Positions 47,278-58,149 of a DNA stretch of 64,000 bases are shown one piece after another (positions within the stretch are counted from its first letter, which is position 1; each line of letters opens with the position of its first letter). Made by a program: the position numbers and the translations under genes. The DNA comes from Fagopyrum homotropicum. Lineage: Eukaryota > Streptophyta > Magnoliopsida > Caryophyllales > Polygonaceae. A model generated the notes under the pieces. It was not told the DNA's origin. It worked only from the letters and a program-made list of their open reading frames with translations, and ran no database searches. The DNA lies in NCBI GenBank assembly GCA_033239125.1, contig BSWB01000003.1, positions 34,673,001 through 34,737,000 on the forward strand, in the 5' to 3' direction.

Positions 47278-48000
47278 TAAGCTGACATATTTTGTTGTAT
47301 GTAACAGTAATACTTCCATTCCTAGTTAAATATACCATTGTTATGCTCTATTGAATAACAAGTGCAGCAGTTTTCACTTGTTTGTGAGGGCCAATGGTTC
47401 TTCTTCCATGGCCATTGGCACCATTGTATTTCGTTTAATTTGATTCATCAAATCATCATATAAGAATTGGATGAATGGCAATTTTTTATGCAAGTCCCCC
47501 AAAGTACTCAAATTCTTGTCACGTACCACCCTTCTAAACTTGAGTGAGTAGTATGATGTTTATAGTCCGAGTTTGTTAACCGAGTCCTTTGTTCCCTCGA
47601 TCATTCAGGTTTGTCCAGCGTAGAAATAACTTAACTTTTCATTTTAAGATCATATGTCTATTGTAATGTATGTTCAGTTTGGTTGTATGTTCAGTTTGGA
47701 GAAGGTCTTCCACTTCAGAAACTACGCAGTCATTAGGCTTTAACTTTTCTATAGCTCTTGACCAACGACTTAAAATTGAAAGGTCATCCGATCCAAATTA
47801 TTACTGACCGGGCTGCTGCCGAAAGGAGATAAAGAAGGTGCATACCTAAAAACATTTATATTTGAGGTTAGTATCGATGTCCGTCAACTGTTTGATTATT
47901 TAAGGTTAGTTCCTTACATGAGTGTGGTGGTGGTAGTGAGGAAAGTAGAAGTTTCTCTTGTTTGATAAGTCATCTGCAAAGTAACATCTATTTGCGGTTG
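47278..48000 (+). other. kinesin 3' UTR and spacer
   Basis: The 3' UTR probably covers the first 100-200 bp. The rest shows no gene. The 5' part of the next retroelement may begin near 47850-48000, but I could not place its edge. Confidence 0.5.
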
Positions 48001-51000
48001 AACGCAAGAATAAGGTCCGGGGCATCTTTGGGTGTGACCTTGATATTTTTGTGGCGTTTGTGGAGGTTTTGGCCGTTCTCATGATATGGTTGTGTGGCCG
48101 GTGTTACTCTTGTATGGGTCTTCATGCTTTGAGTCGTGAGTGTCGTCACCCTGATGACTTTGCTTCCACTTTGGGTGAGGATAAAGGATACATTGTGGGT
48201 ATTTTGAGGCCGGTTGTGGGTATCTCAAGGCTGATTGTTGCAGAGCAGATTGTTGTTGATGATGGGGGTATGGTGTTCAATGCAAGTTTGTTGGAGAAAG
48301 TTACTCGCGTTCCTATTACTAATGTGAAAAACATCCCTCATAGTTGTCATCTAAGCTTTTCTCAAGTGTTGTTGGGTGCTCTTCTGAAGGTGGTCGCTGA
48401 GCCAGGTTGTGTGGCTTCTTGAGTTAGGTTATTTTTGCTTCCTCGTTGCACATTGCAAGTGTTCAGGTCTATGAATAGGCGAGATAGATCAGGAGGTAAA
48501 AAGTCGATCCAACATCAGCGGATTTTGCAGGCTTTGTCTACTTCGGGAGAGGTTGATGATGTTTCCAGTCTTGTGCATGCATTGTTAGATTGTTTAGAGC
48601 ATAGGCCTATTGGGAGGGTTGGTGGTGATTCAGGGAATGAAAATGGGCTGGAGAGGAACCCTGATATCGAGCAGTATCTTCGTAAGGTTTCGGATGGGCA
48701 TTTTACGGATGTTGTTAAAGTTTTGTGTTCTTATGTAGTATCTCCTTATAACGATGCGACTTTGAAGGTGTTGGAGGCTAAACACCCCTACAAGCCTCCC
48801 CTTCGAAGCCTTGCACTACATGTCTTTTCCCAAAGGTACCTCTTGTCGTAGAGATGGTGTTTCTAGTCGTGTTTCTAGTCTTGTGCAGACATTTTACGGC
48901 TGATATTGATTTGATCTTTAAATGCATCAAGTCTTTCCCCAAAGGTACCTCTTGTGGTAGAGATGGTTTGAGAGCACAACACCTTTTAGATGCTATTGTT
49001 GAGATTTTTGCGGTTACCACGAGTCTTTTGAGAGCGGTTTCATCAATGGTTAGTTGTGGCTGAAAGATAAGTGTAGTGAGATTTGATGAGTTTGTTGCTT
49101 CGGCGCCTCTTACTCCGCTGTTGAAGCCGGATAATGAGGTACAACCCATTTTAGTGGGTATTGTATGGAAGCGGTTGGTGTCCAAAGTTACCATGAAGGG
49201 ATTGGGTAAATATATGAGAGATTATCTTGGAGATTTTCAGTTTGGGGTCGGTGTCCTAGGTGGTGCAAAGGCTATACTACGTATTGTTAACAGGGTATTC
49301 AACGAGCGTCACACTAATGGTTCTCTGCTACGACATTGGATTTTTCTAATGCCTTCAACCGAGTGTCACACTAATGTAAATTGCTGCGGGAAGTTAAGGA
49401 AAGATGTCCGTTTATCTCTTTATGGGTTAATTTCTTGTATGATCAGGCTGCCCGACTGTACATTGGTGATGGTTTTATCTGGTCGGCTACTAGTGTGCTA
49501 TAAGGGGACCCTTTGGGACCGCTTATTTTTTCACTTGTCTTACACCCGCTTCTTCATAGGATCAAAGACAGTTGCATGCTTCTTCTACATGCTTGGTATC
49601 TTGATGATGGTATTGTTATTGACCGGTCAAAGGAAGTGGCTAGAGAGCTTGATATCATTCGAGAGGTTGAACCGTGTTTTGGCCTCGAGTTGAATGTTTG
49701 CAAGAATAAGCTCTTTTGACCTTCGTGTGATGGATCGAAGCTTAAAGATAGACTATTCCCTCATGACATTGCAAGGCCGGCATTAGGTGTTAAGTTGTTG
49801 GGTGGGGCAGTGAGTAAAGACGGTTGTTTGTTAGAGAGAGAGTCATGAAGAGAACTATTAAGGTGGTTGAGTTGATGCACCTTCTTACATAGTTGAGGAA
49901 CCCACAAAGTGATATTTTTTTGCTTCGTTCTTGTATGAGTTTTGCTAAGATGTACTTTAGCTTGAGGACTTGTCTACCGGAGCATGAGAAGTGTGCAACT
50001 TATTTGGTGGATCGGTCGAGGATATTGTGGTTTGTGAGGGTCCTTTTCTCGAGGATCTTTAGTGGTGGCTTGCTTCTTTGCCTATTCGTTTGGGGATCTT
50101 GGTTTATACTCATCTATGAAGACCTCTTCTTTTGCTTTTTTGGCCTCCAAGGCCCAGTCTTGGACCCTTCAAGACCACATATTGTGTGACGATGGAGTTA
50201 TTGATATGGGCTTTGAGTTATTTGGAGTGTTGACAAAACTTCAAGCTTCTATTCCTAGTTTCAATCTTTGTGGTTTTACTGTTAAGAACAATGTCCCCCC
50301 TAAAGCCCAACATGCTTTGGTGAGTGCTCTTTTAGGTAAGACAGTGTAGATGATGGAAGAGACTTTTGATTTGACCCTTAAACAGAAAGAGGTTTTTAAG
50401 TGTCCGCAGTTACCGCATAGCCAAGAATTTATTCTTTCCATACCCATTGATGGACTTGGACAATGTATGTCTCTTGTTGAGTATTGCAGATCCTTAAGTA
50501 TCACGTAATGATTCCTTTGTTCTCAGTTGATGTGATTTGTCTTATGCCCAATTGTGAGAGGGTTTTGGATGCTTTTGGGGAGCATGCGGTTCATTGTAAA
50601 GAACTTCGTGACTTCAAATATAGGCATGATCAGGTTCGTAATGCTTTGTGTGACGTGTTTAGGAAAGTTGAGGTTTTGGATAAGAAGGACTGCTTGTGGC
50701 CTTCTTAACTTATGCACGTGAAGGAAGGTCTACGTTGAGGCCGGAGGATGTGTTAGTGTTTGGATGGGTGGGTGACAAACATGACATGACGGGGTCTCTC
50801 CTTTGGTTTGTTTGAGTGGCGGGCCTTTTGTGGTGGATAAGGTGGGCCTCATTACGACCTCTATGAAGGTGGCTAAGCATGAAAGAACTTGCATCGAAAA
50901 CCAACATGTATTTCTTCTGTTCGCTTTTGATACGTTTGGTTTTCTTGCACTAATGCCGTTGAGATTTTCAGAAGGGTGCAACGGGTCTTGCATGGTAATG

Positions 51001-51130
51001 TGTCGCCTAGGTCTTCCGACATAGTTTTTAGAAGGATGAGTTTGTTATTCAGAAGAGGTTGGCGGCACAACTTGTTACCCGCCTACCTTCTACCTCGATG
51101 AATATTATTATCTTTATTAATTTACTAGAC
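48000..51130 (+). mobile_element. non-LTR retroelement with YLDDG reverse transcriptase and R2-like endonuclease domain
   Basis: One long gene broken by frameshifts. The N-terminus has CGRC...LHALSRECRH (about 48090-48150), probably zinc-binding. A helical region follows (48440-48850). RT starts at about 48930 (KSFPKGTSCGRDGLRAQHLL), continues with FVASAPLTPLLKPDNEVQPI, YLGDFQFGVGV, GPLIFSLVLHPLLHRI and the catalytic LLHAWYLDDGIVID (about 49580-49620), then LGLELNVCKNK. The C-terminal part has CLMPNCERVLDAFGEHAVHC and FKYRHDQVRN, then RPED, D and K positions as in the copy at 39.4 kb. Neither flank shows LTRs and no clear TSD was found. This family is clearly not the L1 type at 10.5-27.5 kb. 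Confidence 0.75.
48829..48965 (+). repeat. direct repeat inside the YLDDG element
   Basis: CCAAAGGTACCTCTTGT and GTAGAGATGGT occur at about 48831-48860 and again about 107 bp later. This is a partial duplication that disrupts the RT start. Confidence 0.7.
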
Positions 51131-51436
51131 TATTTATATTGGGAAAAAATTGGGCTATGATGTAACTGACATGATCTAATTACATTGTAATGTTGATGAC
51201 ATGAATTATGACCTATATTTAGGCATGTATTTATGTAGTTTTCCCTTTATTTTGCATGCATAGACACACATTCATAGCAATGATGCTTATGTTCATCTAT
51301 ATTGTTCGAATAGTGATCTACGCGATGTTTTATTGCAATTGTAGGGCAAATTATGGAGCGGAATGACATATTTAAGGATTAAGCCTTGATGCAGAGCATA
51401 AAAGAGCAATAAAAGGGAGCTAGGAACACGCGGAGC

Positions 51437-51535
51437 GAAGTCTGATACCACGCTGGAGTAAATTATGATACCACGGACGAACTCTGATATTACGGAGTGA
51501 GCTCTGATACGCGTCAGAGTAGACTCTGATACCAG
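51437..51535. repeat. CTCTGATACCA word array
   Basis: Five near copies of CTCTGATACCA or parts of it, about 20-25 bp apart, with CGGAG-type spacers. It includes the near-palindrome CTCTGATACGCGTCAGAG. The word is identical to the 3' end of plant initiator tRNA-Met (the complement of the chromovirus PBS), perhaps by chance. Confidence 0.7.
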
Positions 51536-51701
51536 CGGATTTAATTTTTTTTTTGTCCCAAGATTTGGGGTTTATCTTTAAGGTGAAGTTTATCTTTAAG
51601 CTAGGGATTATGTTAAGTTGCGATCTATCTTTAAGGCCCATGTTGAAAAAATCCAGATTTATCTCTATATATTTGGCATCACCTACAACGTTGAAAGGAC
51701 C

Positions 51702-53318
51702 TGATGACATGAATTATATACTATCATATTCATGCATATTATGAGTTCATCACCTCAGTTTCACATTTAGTTAATGGAAATTATATGACTTTTAGTTCAT
51801 TTTCATTTAATTATCGAGAATAGAAGTCTACACTATTTTATTTGTGAAATGTAGGAAAAGTGGCGAGGTGGCACAAAAAGTGGCGAGGTGGCGCGAAGAT
51901 ATGAGCAAATATCATAAAAGATCTGGAGGGAAGCAAAAAGATATGGAAAAGATCTCATGAAAAGATAGAAGTTTCAACTAAAAGATATCACACGATCTGG
52001 GAGAAAAATCGGATGATTATAGATAAAAATCGGTCGATCTCCTTTACAAATGACTCGATTTTTATCTTATGAAATCCGATTGGTTGTAGGATTGTAACCG
52101 AACGATTACCCCTCATACCCTATAAAAGGAGGACGTCCCATACCTTCGGAATCATCCAATTCCATCCAAGACTATTGTGTCATAGGATCGAGAGCAACAA
52201 AGGAAGCATTCAAGGAGGAAGATCGAAGGAAGGTTTTGAGTTCTAGTTCGAGAATATAGTTCTCGAAGGTTTTGTGAGTTTGATTCTATATTCTGTCTTT
52301 GTGATTGAGAATCGGAGTTTGTTGCTGAGTTTTTATTGAGTTTTGATAGATCAAAACAATGTTCTTACGCTTTTGGTTTGGTTTTAATTCAAAGATTCAA
52401 GTTTTTTTTATCATTCTTCGCCTCTTTCATTTAATCTCTAATTGATTTTGATAATGTGTATTCTTGGCTGAAACCCTTGTGATTCTGGGGTGATTGGTTG
52501 AAGAATGTGGTTTAGATGATGATAGAATGATCTTCATAAATAGATTGGATCATGAGAGTTGAGATTAACCATCGCAGAAAGCAAAAATCGGGGTGTTTGT
52601 TGAGTAAATCGGACGATTTCTAGGGATGAACAACCCGATTTTCCTTTTGTCGTACCCATCTTGCTTTATCGTTAGTCCTTGGTTAAAGATTGCTTAAACC
52701 CTAGCCTTGTTGAACCTTTCTAACCTATATCCGAGTGTGGGAAGAGACTTACCCGGTGATTTCCATCCTTGGTTTCCAACGATTACAAGTTCTAGGTAAT
52801 AAAGGATTCAAACCCCTCTATTAAGTCTGAGTGTGCCATAACCCTTACCTTGTGAGTCAGATCTGATTCTCTTTTGTTTGTGTTTGGTTTTGAGAATATT
52901 ATCATTCCCTTAGATCCTCTTTCTTATCGAGACTCAACATCCTTTAGATAGAGCCTTTGGGTTTGGACATGGGTGGTGGAGACTTCACCGTACATCATGC
53001 CGCTTTAGAACACATACCTTAGCAACCCCAGCTCTGTCCATATAATCTTTAGAAGTCTTGAATCGAAAACCACAATCGGATTCCTTGATCCTTAGAGTCC
53101 TTTTTCCCAAATCTTTACACAAAAATCAAGTCTTTGTCTTTTCAATTGCCAAAAGTTGCATCTTTCCTTGTTAGATTTCTTATCCTGATTTTGATTTCAC
53201 CAAATCCCTGTATTCGACCCTAGAATTCTTGCTGGTTTGAGAGTATAGATCATTTCCTTATTGCAATTATTCTCGGTATAAATATTAAAACTTGCACACA
53301 CACCTTTCGGAGCGAACA
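51702..53318 (+). mobile_element. solo LTR (LTR-a, 1617 bp) nested in LTR-b
   Basis: TGATGACATG...GAGCGAACA with the 5-bp TSD GGACC at 51697-51701 and 53319-53323. It has the same ends as its host LTR, so it is the same family. Self-complementary AATCGG/CGATTT words lie at 51995-52080 and 52575-52650. No coding region was seen. Confidence 0.88.
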
Positions 53319-54484
53319 GGACCCCCAATGACATGGATAGCTTCCAATCTTTGGATCGCAGGCTAGTTCGATCTTTTGACGGCTGTTTGACGGAAAATTT
53401 CCGGAGAGAGATCTTGGAAGAATTACTTGGAGATCAAGGAAGAAGAGAATGCACTTTTGTAAGGTTTTCTTGGAGGATTCTAGTTAACTGTTGTCATCTT
53501 TTGGAACATGTTATAGACACATTATTGATTGATTTGCACCTTTGATTATTGAGAACCTTTGGTTAAGTGTTTTATTCCCTTTTCTTGATATCTCGACTAT
53601 ATATTGTTTAATTGCTTTGAACATGATGATTGTTGACTAAAACCCTTGCGATTATAGGGTGATTAGTTGAAGTTGTGGTATAGACGATGAAAGAATAGAT
53701 CTTTATCTTGAGTGGAACCTGAAAGCTCGAGTTTACCCTAAACCGACCCTGTCTCGGGCTGTTCTTGGAGCATCTCGACCGAGATCAGGCAAGAACTGCA
53801 CGAGATTGCTCAATGCATGTTCGATCGTGTGTTTAGGTTATAGTTTGCCAAATCCTATCCTTGTTGCACCTTTTCTGGTTTATATCCAAGCCTAGGAAGT
53901 GACCTACCCGGTGATTTCTTTGCTTGTTTACCGATGATGATTGTTAGGTAACAAAGGTTTATCCTTTGTTAGGGTTTGAGTGTGTATTCATCCTACCTTT
54001 GTGAGTTAACCTGAGACTTACTCGATAAAGGTTAGTTCTATTCCCTTAGGTAGTTTGCTGGTTTGAGAGTATAGATCATTTCCTTAGTTCCTTGACACTT
54101 ACCTAGTAATAGGATCTTTGTTTTGGGATAGTGGATGGTGATACTTACCTGGTGATTTATCCCATCTAAGAAATACCTTCCCTTTGAAACCTCAACTTTG
54201 TCTGCTTATCTTTAGAAGTCTTGAGTTGAAACCACAACTGAATATTTTGATTTCTAGAATCTGCATTCCTTTATATGATTTATATACATCATTGTTCTTT
54301 GTTGCTTGAGAATTGCATAACAACCTAAAGAATGTATATCGTTGCTTGATTTCGCCATAGTCCTTGTGTTCAACCCTGGAATACTTGCTTGTATTGCAAT
54401 TGATCAGTACACTACAGGTTCGCTTATATTGCTTGATTCTTGGTATAAATTTAAGGCTTATTTGCACACGTTTTGGAGCGAACA

Positions 54485-56188
54485 AATTTTTGGCGCCGTT
54501 GCCGGGGACTTGGTTTAGACCAAGCCGGTATTTGGTTGTCTAGCTTAGACGCTTTTGCTTTTAATCTTTTTTCTATGAGTTTTGACCTTTCAGGATTTCT
54601 TATGGATGCAAGGAGCTATGAACCTGCATTTGATCCAGCTTGGAGAGCAAGATAAATAGCTAGATTGAAGGAGTATGAATATTTGCAGCACATATATGCA
54701 TTTTGCAAATTTAGTGACGAAAGGGAAAGAGAAGAGGCCGTTGAGGATGAGCTTGCATATTGAGATAAGCTTTATACCCCTCACAAGGTTTATGAGCAAC
54801 CTCTTGAAGATCAGTTTGAATTAAAGTGCGAGAAATTGATGAAGAAGCTAGAGAACATTTAAAGCATCTTATCCTATGCTAACAAACCTAAGCCGGAAGA
54901 GGTGTACAAGGAAGAACCACCAGTTTTAAGCGTTCCTCTTGTCGACCCGGAAGTTCCTCTTGAAGTACTTGAAGAAGAGGAAGATGTAGAGAACCTTGGC
55001 CAAAATGATTGAAATCGTAGCCAAGGCTGAAGAAAGATCAGATGAGTTGGGAGAGGTTTTATGTGTGGATTGTCATCCTAGCATAAACCTCATCCCAAGT
55101 TTGAAGGACTTTATAAGGTTCTTGCTCTTACTCCCTTTAAAGTTCTAGATTTTTCCAAGGATGCACCGAAGAGTTGGAGGTCTCTTCTGAAGGAACCTCC
55201 TAAGGTCAAGATGAAACCTCCCCTGAATTTGCTGAAAGTAGATGCTCCTTAGATTAAAAGGAGTGGAGTTAGCAAACGCTTCACCGCTAAGGCAATGAAG
55301 TGTCTTTTGTTCAAGTATTGGGTCTCTCACATGACAAAGACCCTACGTCATCCCCGAGCTGGAAATGGGGAAGCTACTAAGATTCTCGAGAAGCTGTTTT
55401 CTAAATCCAGGAAAGGATGGGACGAAAAACTGAGTTATGTCCCATGGAAGCATAAGAAAAAAGGTAGAACTCGAGTAAGAACCAAACCGTACAAGCTTGT
55501 ACGTGGGGGATCCTACCATTTGCCGGTGAGATTAGGAACCAGAACCTTTTTGGAAGAATTCTATTGTGGATGTGATGAGCAATCCAAGATATTCGAGGTA
55601 CATTGAGTAATTCCATGGGGTTAGGTCCAACTAGCGACCTTAAAACAAGCGCTTCTTGGGAGGCAACCCAAGGTATTGCTTTCTTTTTGCTTTCTAGATT
55701 AGTTTAATGTAGTTTTTGCGTTTTTTGTGTCCGTGATAACATGAGCTAGGTACAATCCAAGGAAAATAAACCAAAGAAGCAGATGGAGGAAATTCAAGGT
55801 TCGAGAATCTGAGAAAAGAACGGAAACTAGAGCCATCTCGGTTGCCTACAAGAATCTCGACCGAGATCGATCTCGGCCAACCAAGATAGGAGCAACAAGG
55901 AGTCACCTCGGTCAAACATCTCGGATGACCAAATCATCTTGGCCGAAATGCTTGAAATATTTTTTTAAAAAAAACTAAATTTTGTTAATAAGAAAACTTG
56001 CGGCCGCGACATGTTCCCCTTCTTCGTTCAACAACATTCTCTTACGCCAATCGGAGTATTTAGAGTTCCTTACCCGAGCTTCTACAAATTTCCGCCACCA
56101 CCTCCCGAGGAATGATTCGCTTTGCCCGATTCGCCATCTTACATTGTGAGTATTCTCTTCCACCTTTTCTTTTCTTCATATTGGGGAC
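54485..56188 (+). mobile_element. internal region A: non-autonomous Athila-like element
   Basis: The PBS at 54491 is TGGCGCCGTTGCCGGGGA (tRNA-Asp type, used by Athila elements). The coding remains are short and broken: MDARSYEPAFDPAWRA (54602), a stretch with EPPKVKMKPPLNLLKV, and an integrase-like tail (55295-55606). The post-coding motif CAAGCGCTTCTTGGGAGGCA at about 55650 also follows integrase in region B. Palindromic CTCGGTC/GACCGAG words cluster at 55835-55950. No complete gag, protease or RT was found. Confidence 0.75.
55295..55606 (+). pseudogene. remodelled integrase C-terminal fragment
   Basis: The open frame contains ATKILEKLFSKSRKGWDEKL, RTKPYKLVRGGSYHLPVRLG. These line up with the integrase in region B (AILEKTVSRTRKDWSMKLDD, TTPYNLVYRKSFHLPVELEH), but the aromatic WAYRTAFKTP block has become a basic KHKKKGRTRV stretch. 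It stays open for 103 codons and ends just before the shared 3' motif. It could be decay that happens to remain open. Confidence 0.65.
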
Positions 56189-57934
56189 TAATAGCATGAA
56201 TTATAGTCTATATTTTGGGACCTGTTTAGACGCTTTATCTTCAATAATCTGCATGTTTGAATGTATATTATGTGATTATATTGTCGTTTCATCTACCTTT
56301 ATGGGAATCGAGGTCTACACCAAGTTTCATTGTAATCGTAGGTAAAATGGCACGTTTTGTATCAAAATGGAGCTAAGGAGCAAAGGAGTCATTGGAGCTA
56401 CATTCAGGAGCTTAAAGAGGAGCTCAGGAAGCAAGGAATTAACAAAGAAGATTTACTTGACCAGATTTGAGAGATTTCACCTTCAGCTGAGAGTCACCTC
56501 GGTTGACAACAGAGTCACCTCGACCGAGGTGATCTAGAGGATCGCCCCGACCAAGGCGAATATCCTGACGTGGCGAGATGTATTTTTATTTGGCTGAGAT
56601 CTTTTAATTTTGGAAGGAGAGATCTTATATTTTTGGGCTGGATTTCTGGAAGGAAGATCATATATTTTGGAGATCTATTTTAGAGATATGGATATATTTT
56701 ATTAGGAAATTATCTTTTTAAGATATTATTATCTTTGGAAGATAATTCTCCTATATAAAGGGTTGGATTTTCCACAAGTTCAACCATGCTTAGAGGCTGA
56801 GAGCATCCAACAATTAAGGGATTTTCTGGAGTTTTGAAGGAAGTTGGAAGATTGAAGGAAGGAAGTTGATAGCTTGTTATAGCTTTTTAAGGGGATTTGT
56901 AAGACTTTCTTAGATTTCCTTTGGTTTGTTGTTTTTTGATTGATTTGTGATTCTAAGGAACGCTGATTTGTTTATTTGATTCAGTTATTGAAGCCTTGTT
57001 CTTAAGGTTTTTGTGTTCAAATATTCATTCTCTCTCCTTATATTTGATTATTGCTTTCATGATGATGAGTGGCTAATTTCCTTGTGCGATTTTAGGGTGA
57101 TTGACTGAAAGTTGTAGGAAAGACAATGATAGAATGATTTTAATCCCAGTAGGACCCTGAAAGCTCAAGTCTTTATCCTTAACCTTAGAACATCTCGTTC
57201 AGTCGATGAACATCTCGGCCGGGGTGGAACTTGACTGACCGAGATGACCTTTCTTATCCGAAACTGAGAGTTAAGTGTTAGAGTTTGTCAAATCCTATTC
57301 TTATTACACCTTTCTTGGTTTAATGCAAGCCTAGGATAAGACTTACCCGGTAATTCCTTTGTTTGTTTACCCAAGATCATAAGTGTAGGTAATAAAGGTT
57401 TATCCTTTATTGGGGTTTGAGTGCCTTCATTCCATCTTTGTGATTAGCCTGAGACTTACCCGGTAAAGGTTGATTCTATTCCCTTAGTTGGTGTGTTGGT
57501 TTGAGATTATAATTCCTTTCCTTTGTACCTTGAGACTTACCCGGTAATAGGTTCTTTGGCTTGGGATTGTGAGTAGTGAGACTTACCCGGTGATCTATTC
57601 CACTTTAGTAACACCTTCCCTTTGCAAAACCTCAGCTTTGTCCGCTTATCTTGAGATCTTGAGTTGGAACCACAACTGAATGCTTTAATCCCTAGAATTT
57701 GCATATTCCCTTTAATTTACCTTATTATCATCTTTGATTATTTTAATCGCTTTTGTGGTTATTTGCAATATTGACTACCTATACTTGCTTTGTTTCACCT
57801 AAGTCCCTGTGATCGACCCCTTGAATTCTTGCTTTTATTACAATTGACCCGTACACTGCGAGTTCGCATCCTTGTTTTAAGCATATTTCCTCGGTTATAA
57901 ATTTAAAGCTTGCACACACCGTTTGGAGCAAACA
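56189..57934 (+). repeat. Athila-like LTR (LTR-c, 1746 bp)
   Basis: It aligns to the other two LTRs at its start (TAATAGCATGAATTA against TGATGACATGAATTA) and end (GGAGCAAACA). The first dinucleotide is TA, not TG. Shared blocks include AGGTCTACAC...TTGTAATCGTAGG, AGGGTGATTG and ACTTACCCGGT. Palindromic words are CACCTCGACCGAGGTG at about 56513 and CATCTCGG...CCGAGATG at about 57185-57250. A PBS follows. Confidence 0.82.
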
Positions 57935-57940
57935 AATTTT

Positions 57941-57958
57941 TGGCGCCGTTGCCGGGGA
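57941..57958 (+). other. primer binding site, tRNA-Asp type
   Basis: TGGCGCCGTTGCCGGGGA lies six bases after LTR-c. The same site occurs at 54491 after LTR-b. Confidence 0.9.
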
Positions 57959-58149
57959 CTTGGTCTTGACCGAGCCGGTTACGGTAGTCTTTCAAAGCTA
58001 TTGCCCCTGTTGCTACTTACCACTCTACTTGAGTGACTTTCGCAGGTTCTTCTTTTTGGTTTATGTGAAGAACCCGTGCTGGGAAGGAAATCGTTCCTTA
58101 CGATCCCGAACCAGAAAAGACATACAAAAGACGCTTGAAAGAAGCAAAA

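Larger units (their letters stand above)
51194..54484 (+). repeat. Athila-like LTR (LTR-b), split by a nested solo LTR
   Basis: It starts TGATGACATG at 51194 and ends GGAGCGAACA at 54484. The middle is interrupted by LTR-a (51702-53318). Without it LTR-b is about 1.67 kb. A tRNA-Asp-type PBS follows the end by six bases. A cluster of CTCTGATACC words lies at 51437-51535 and a CTCGACCGAG palindrome at about 53770. Confidence 0.8.

Noticed and set aside
48051..51130. Ordinary host gene for the YLDDG protein
   Set aside because: Frameshifts throughout, a second 5'-truncated copy at 39.4 kb, and RT motifs all point to a retroelement.
54192..54485. 97-codon minus frame
   Set aside because: Lies within LTR-b and has no domain.
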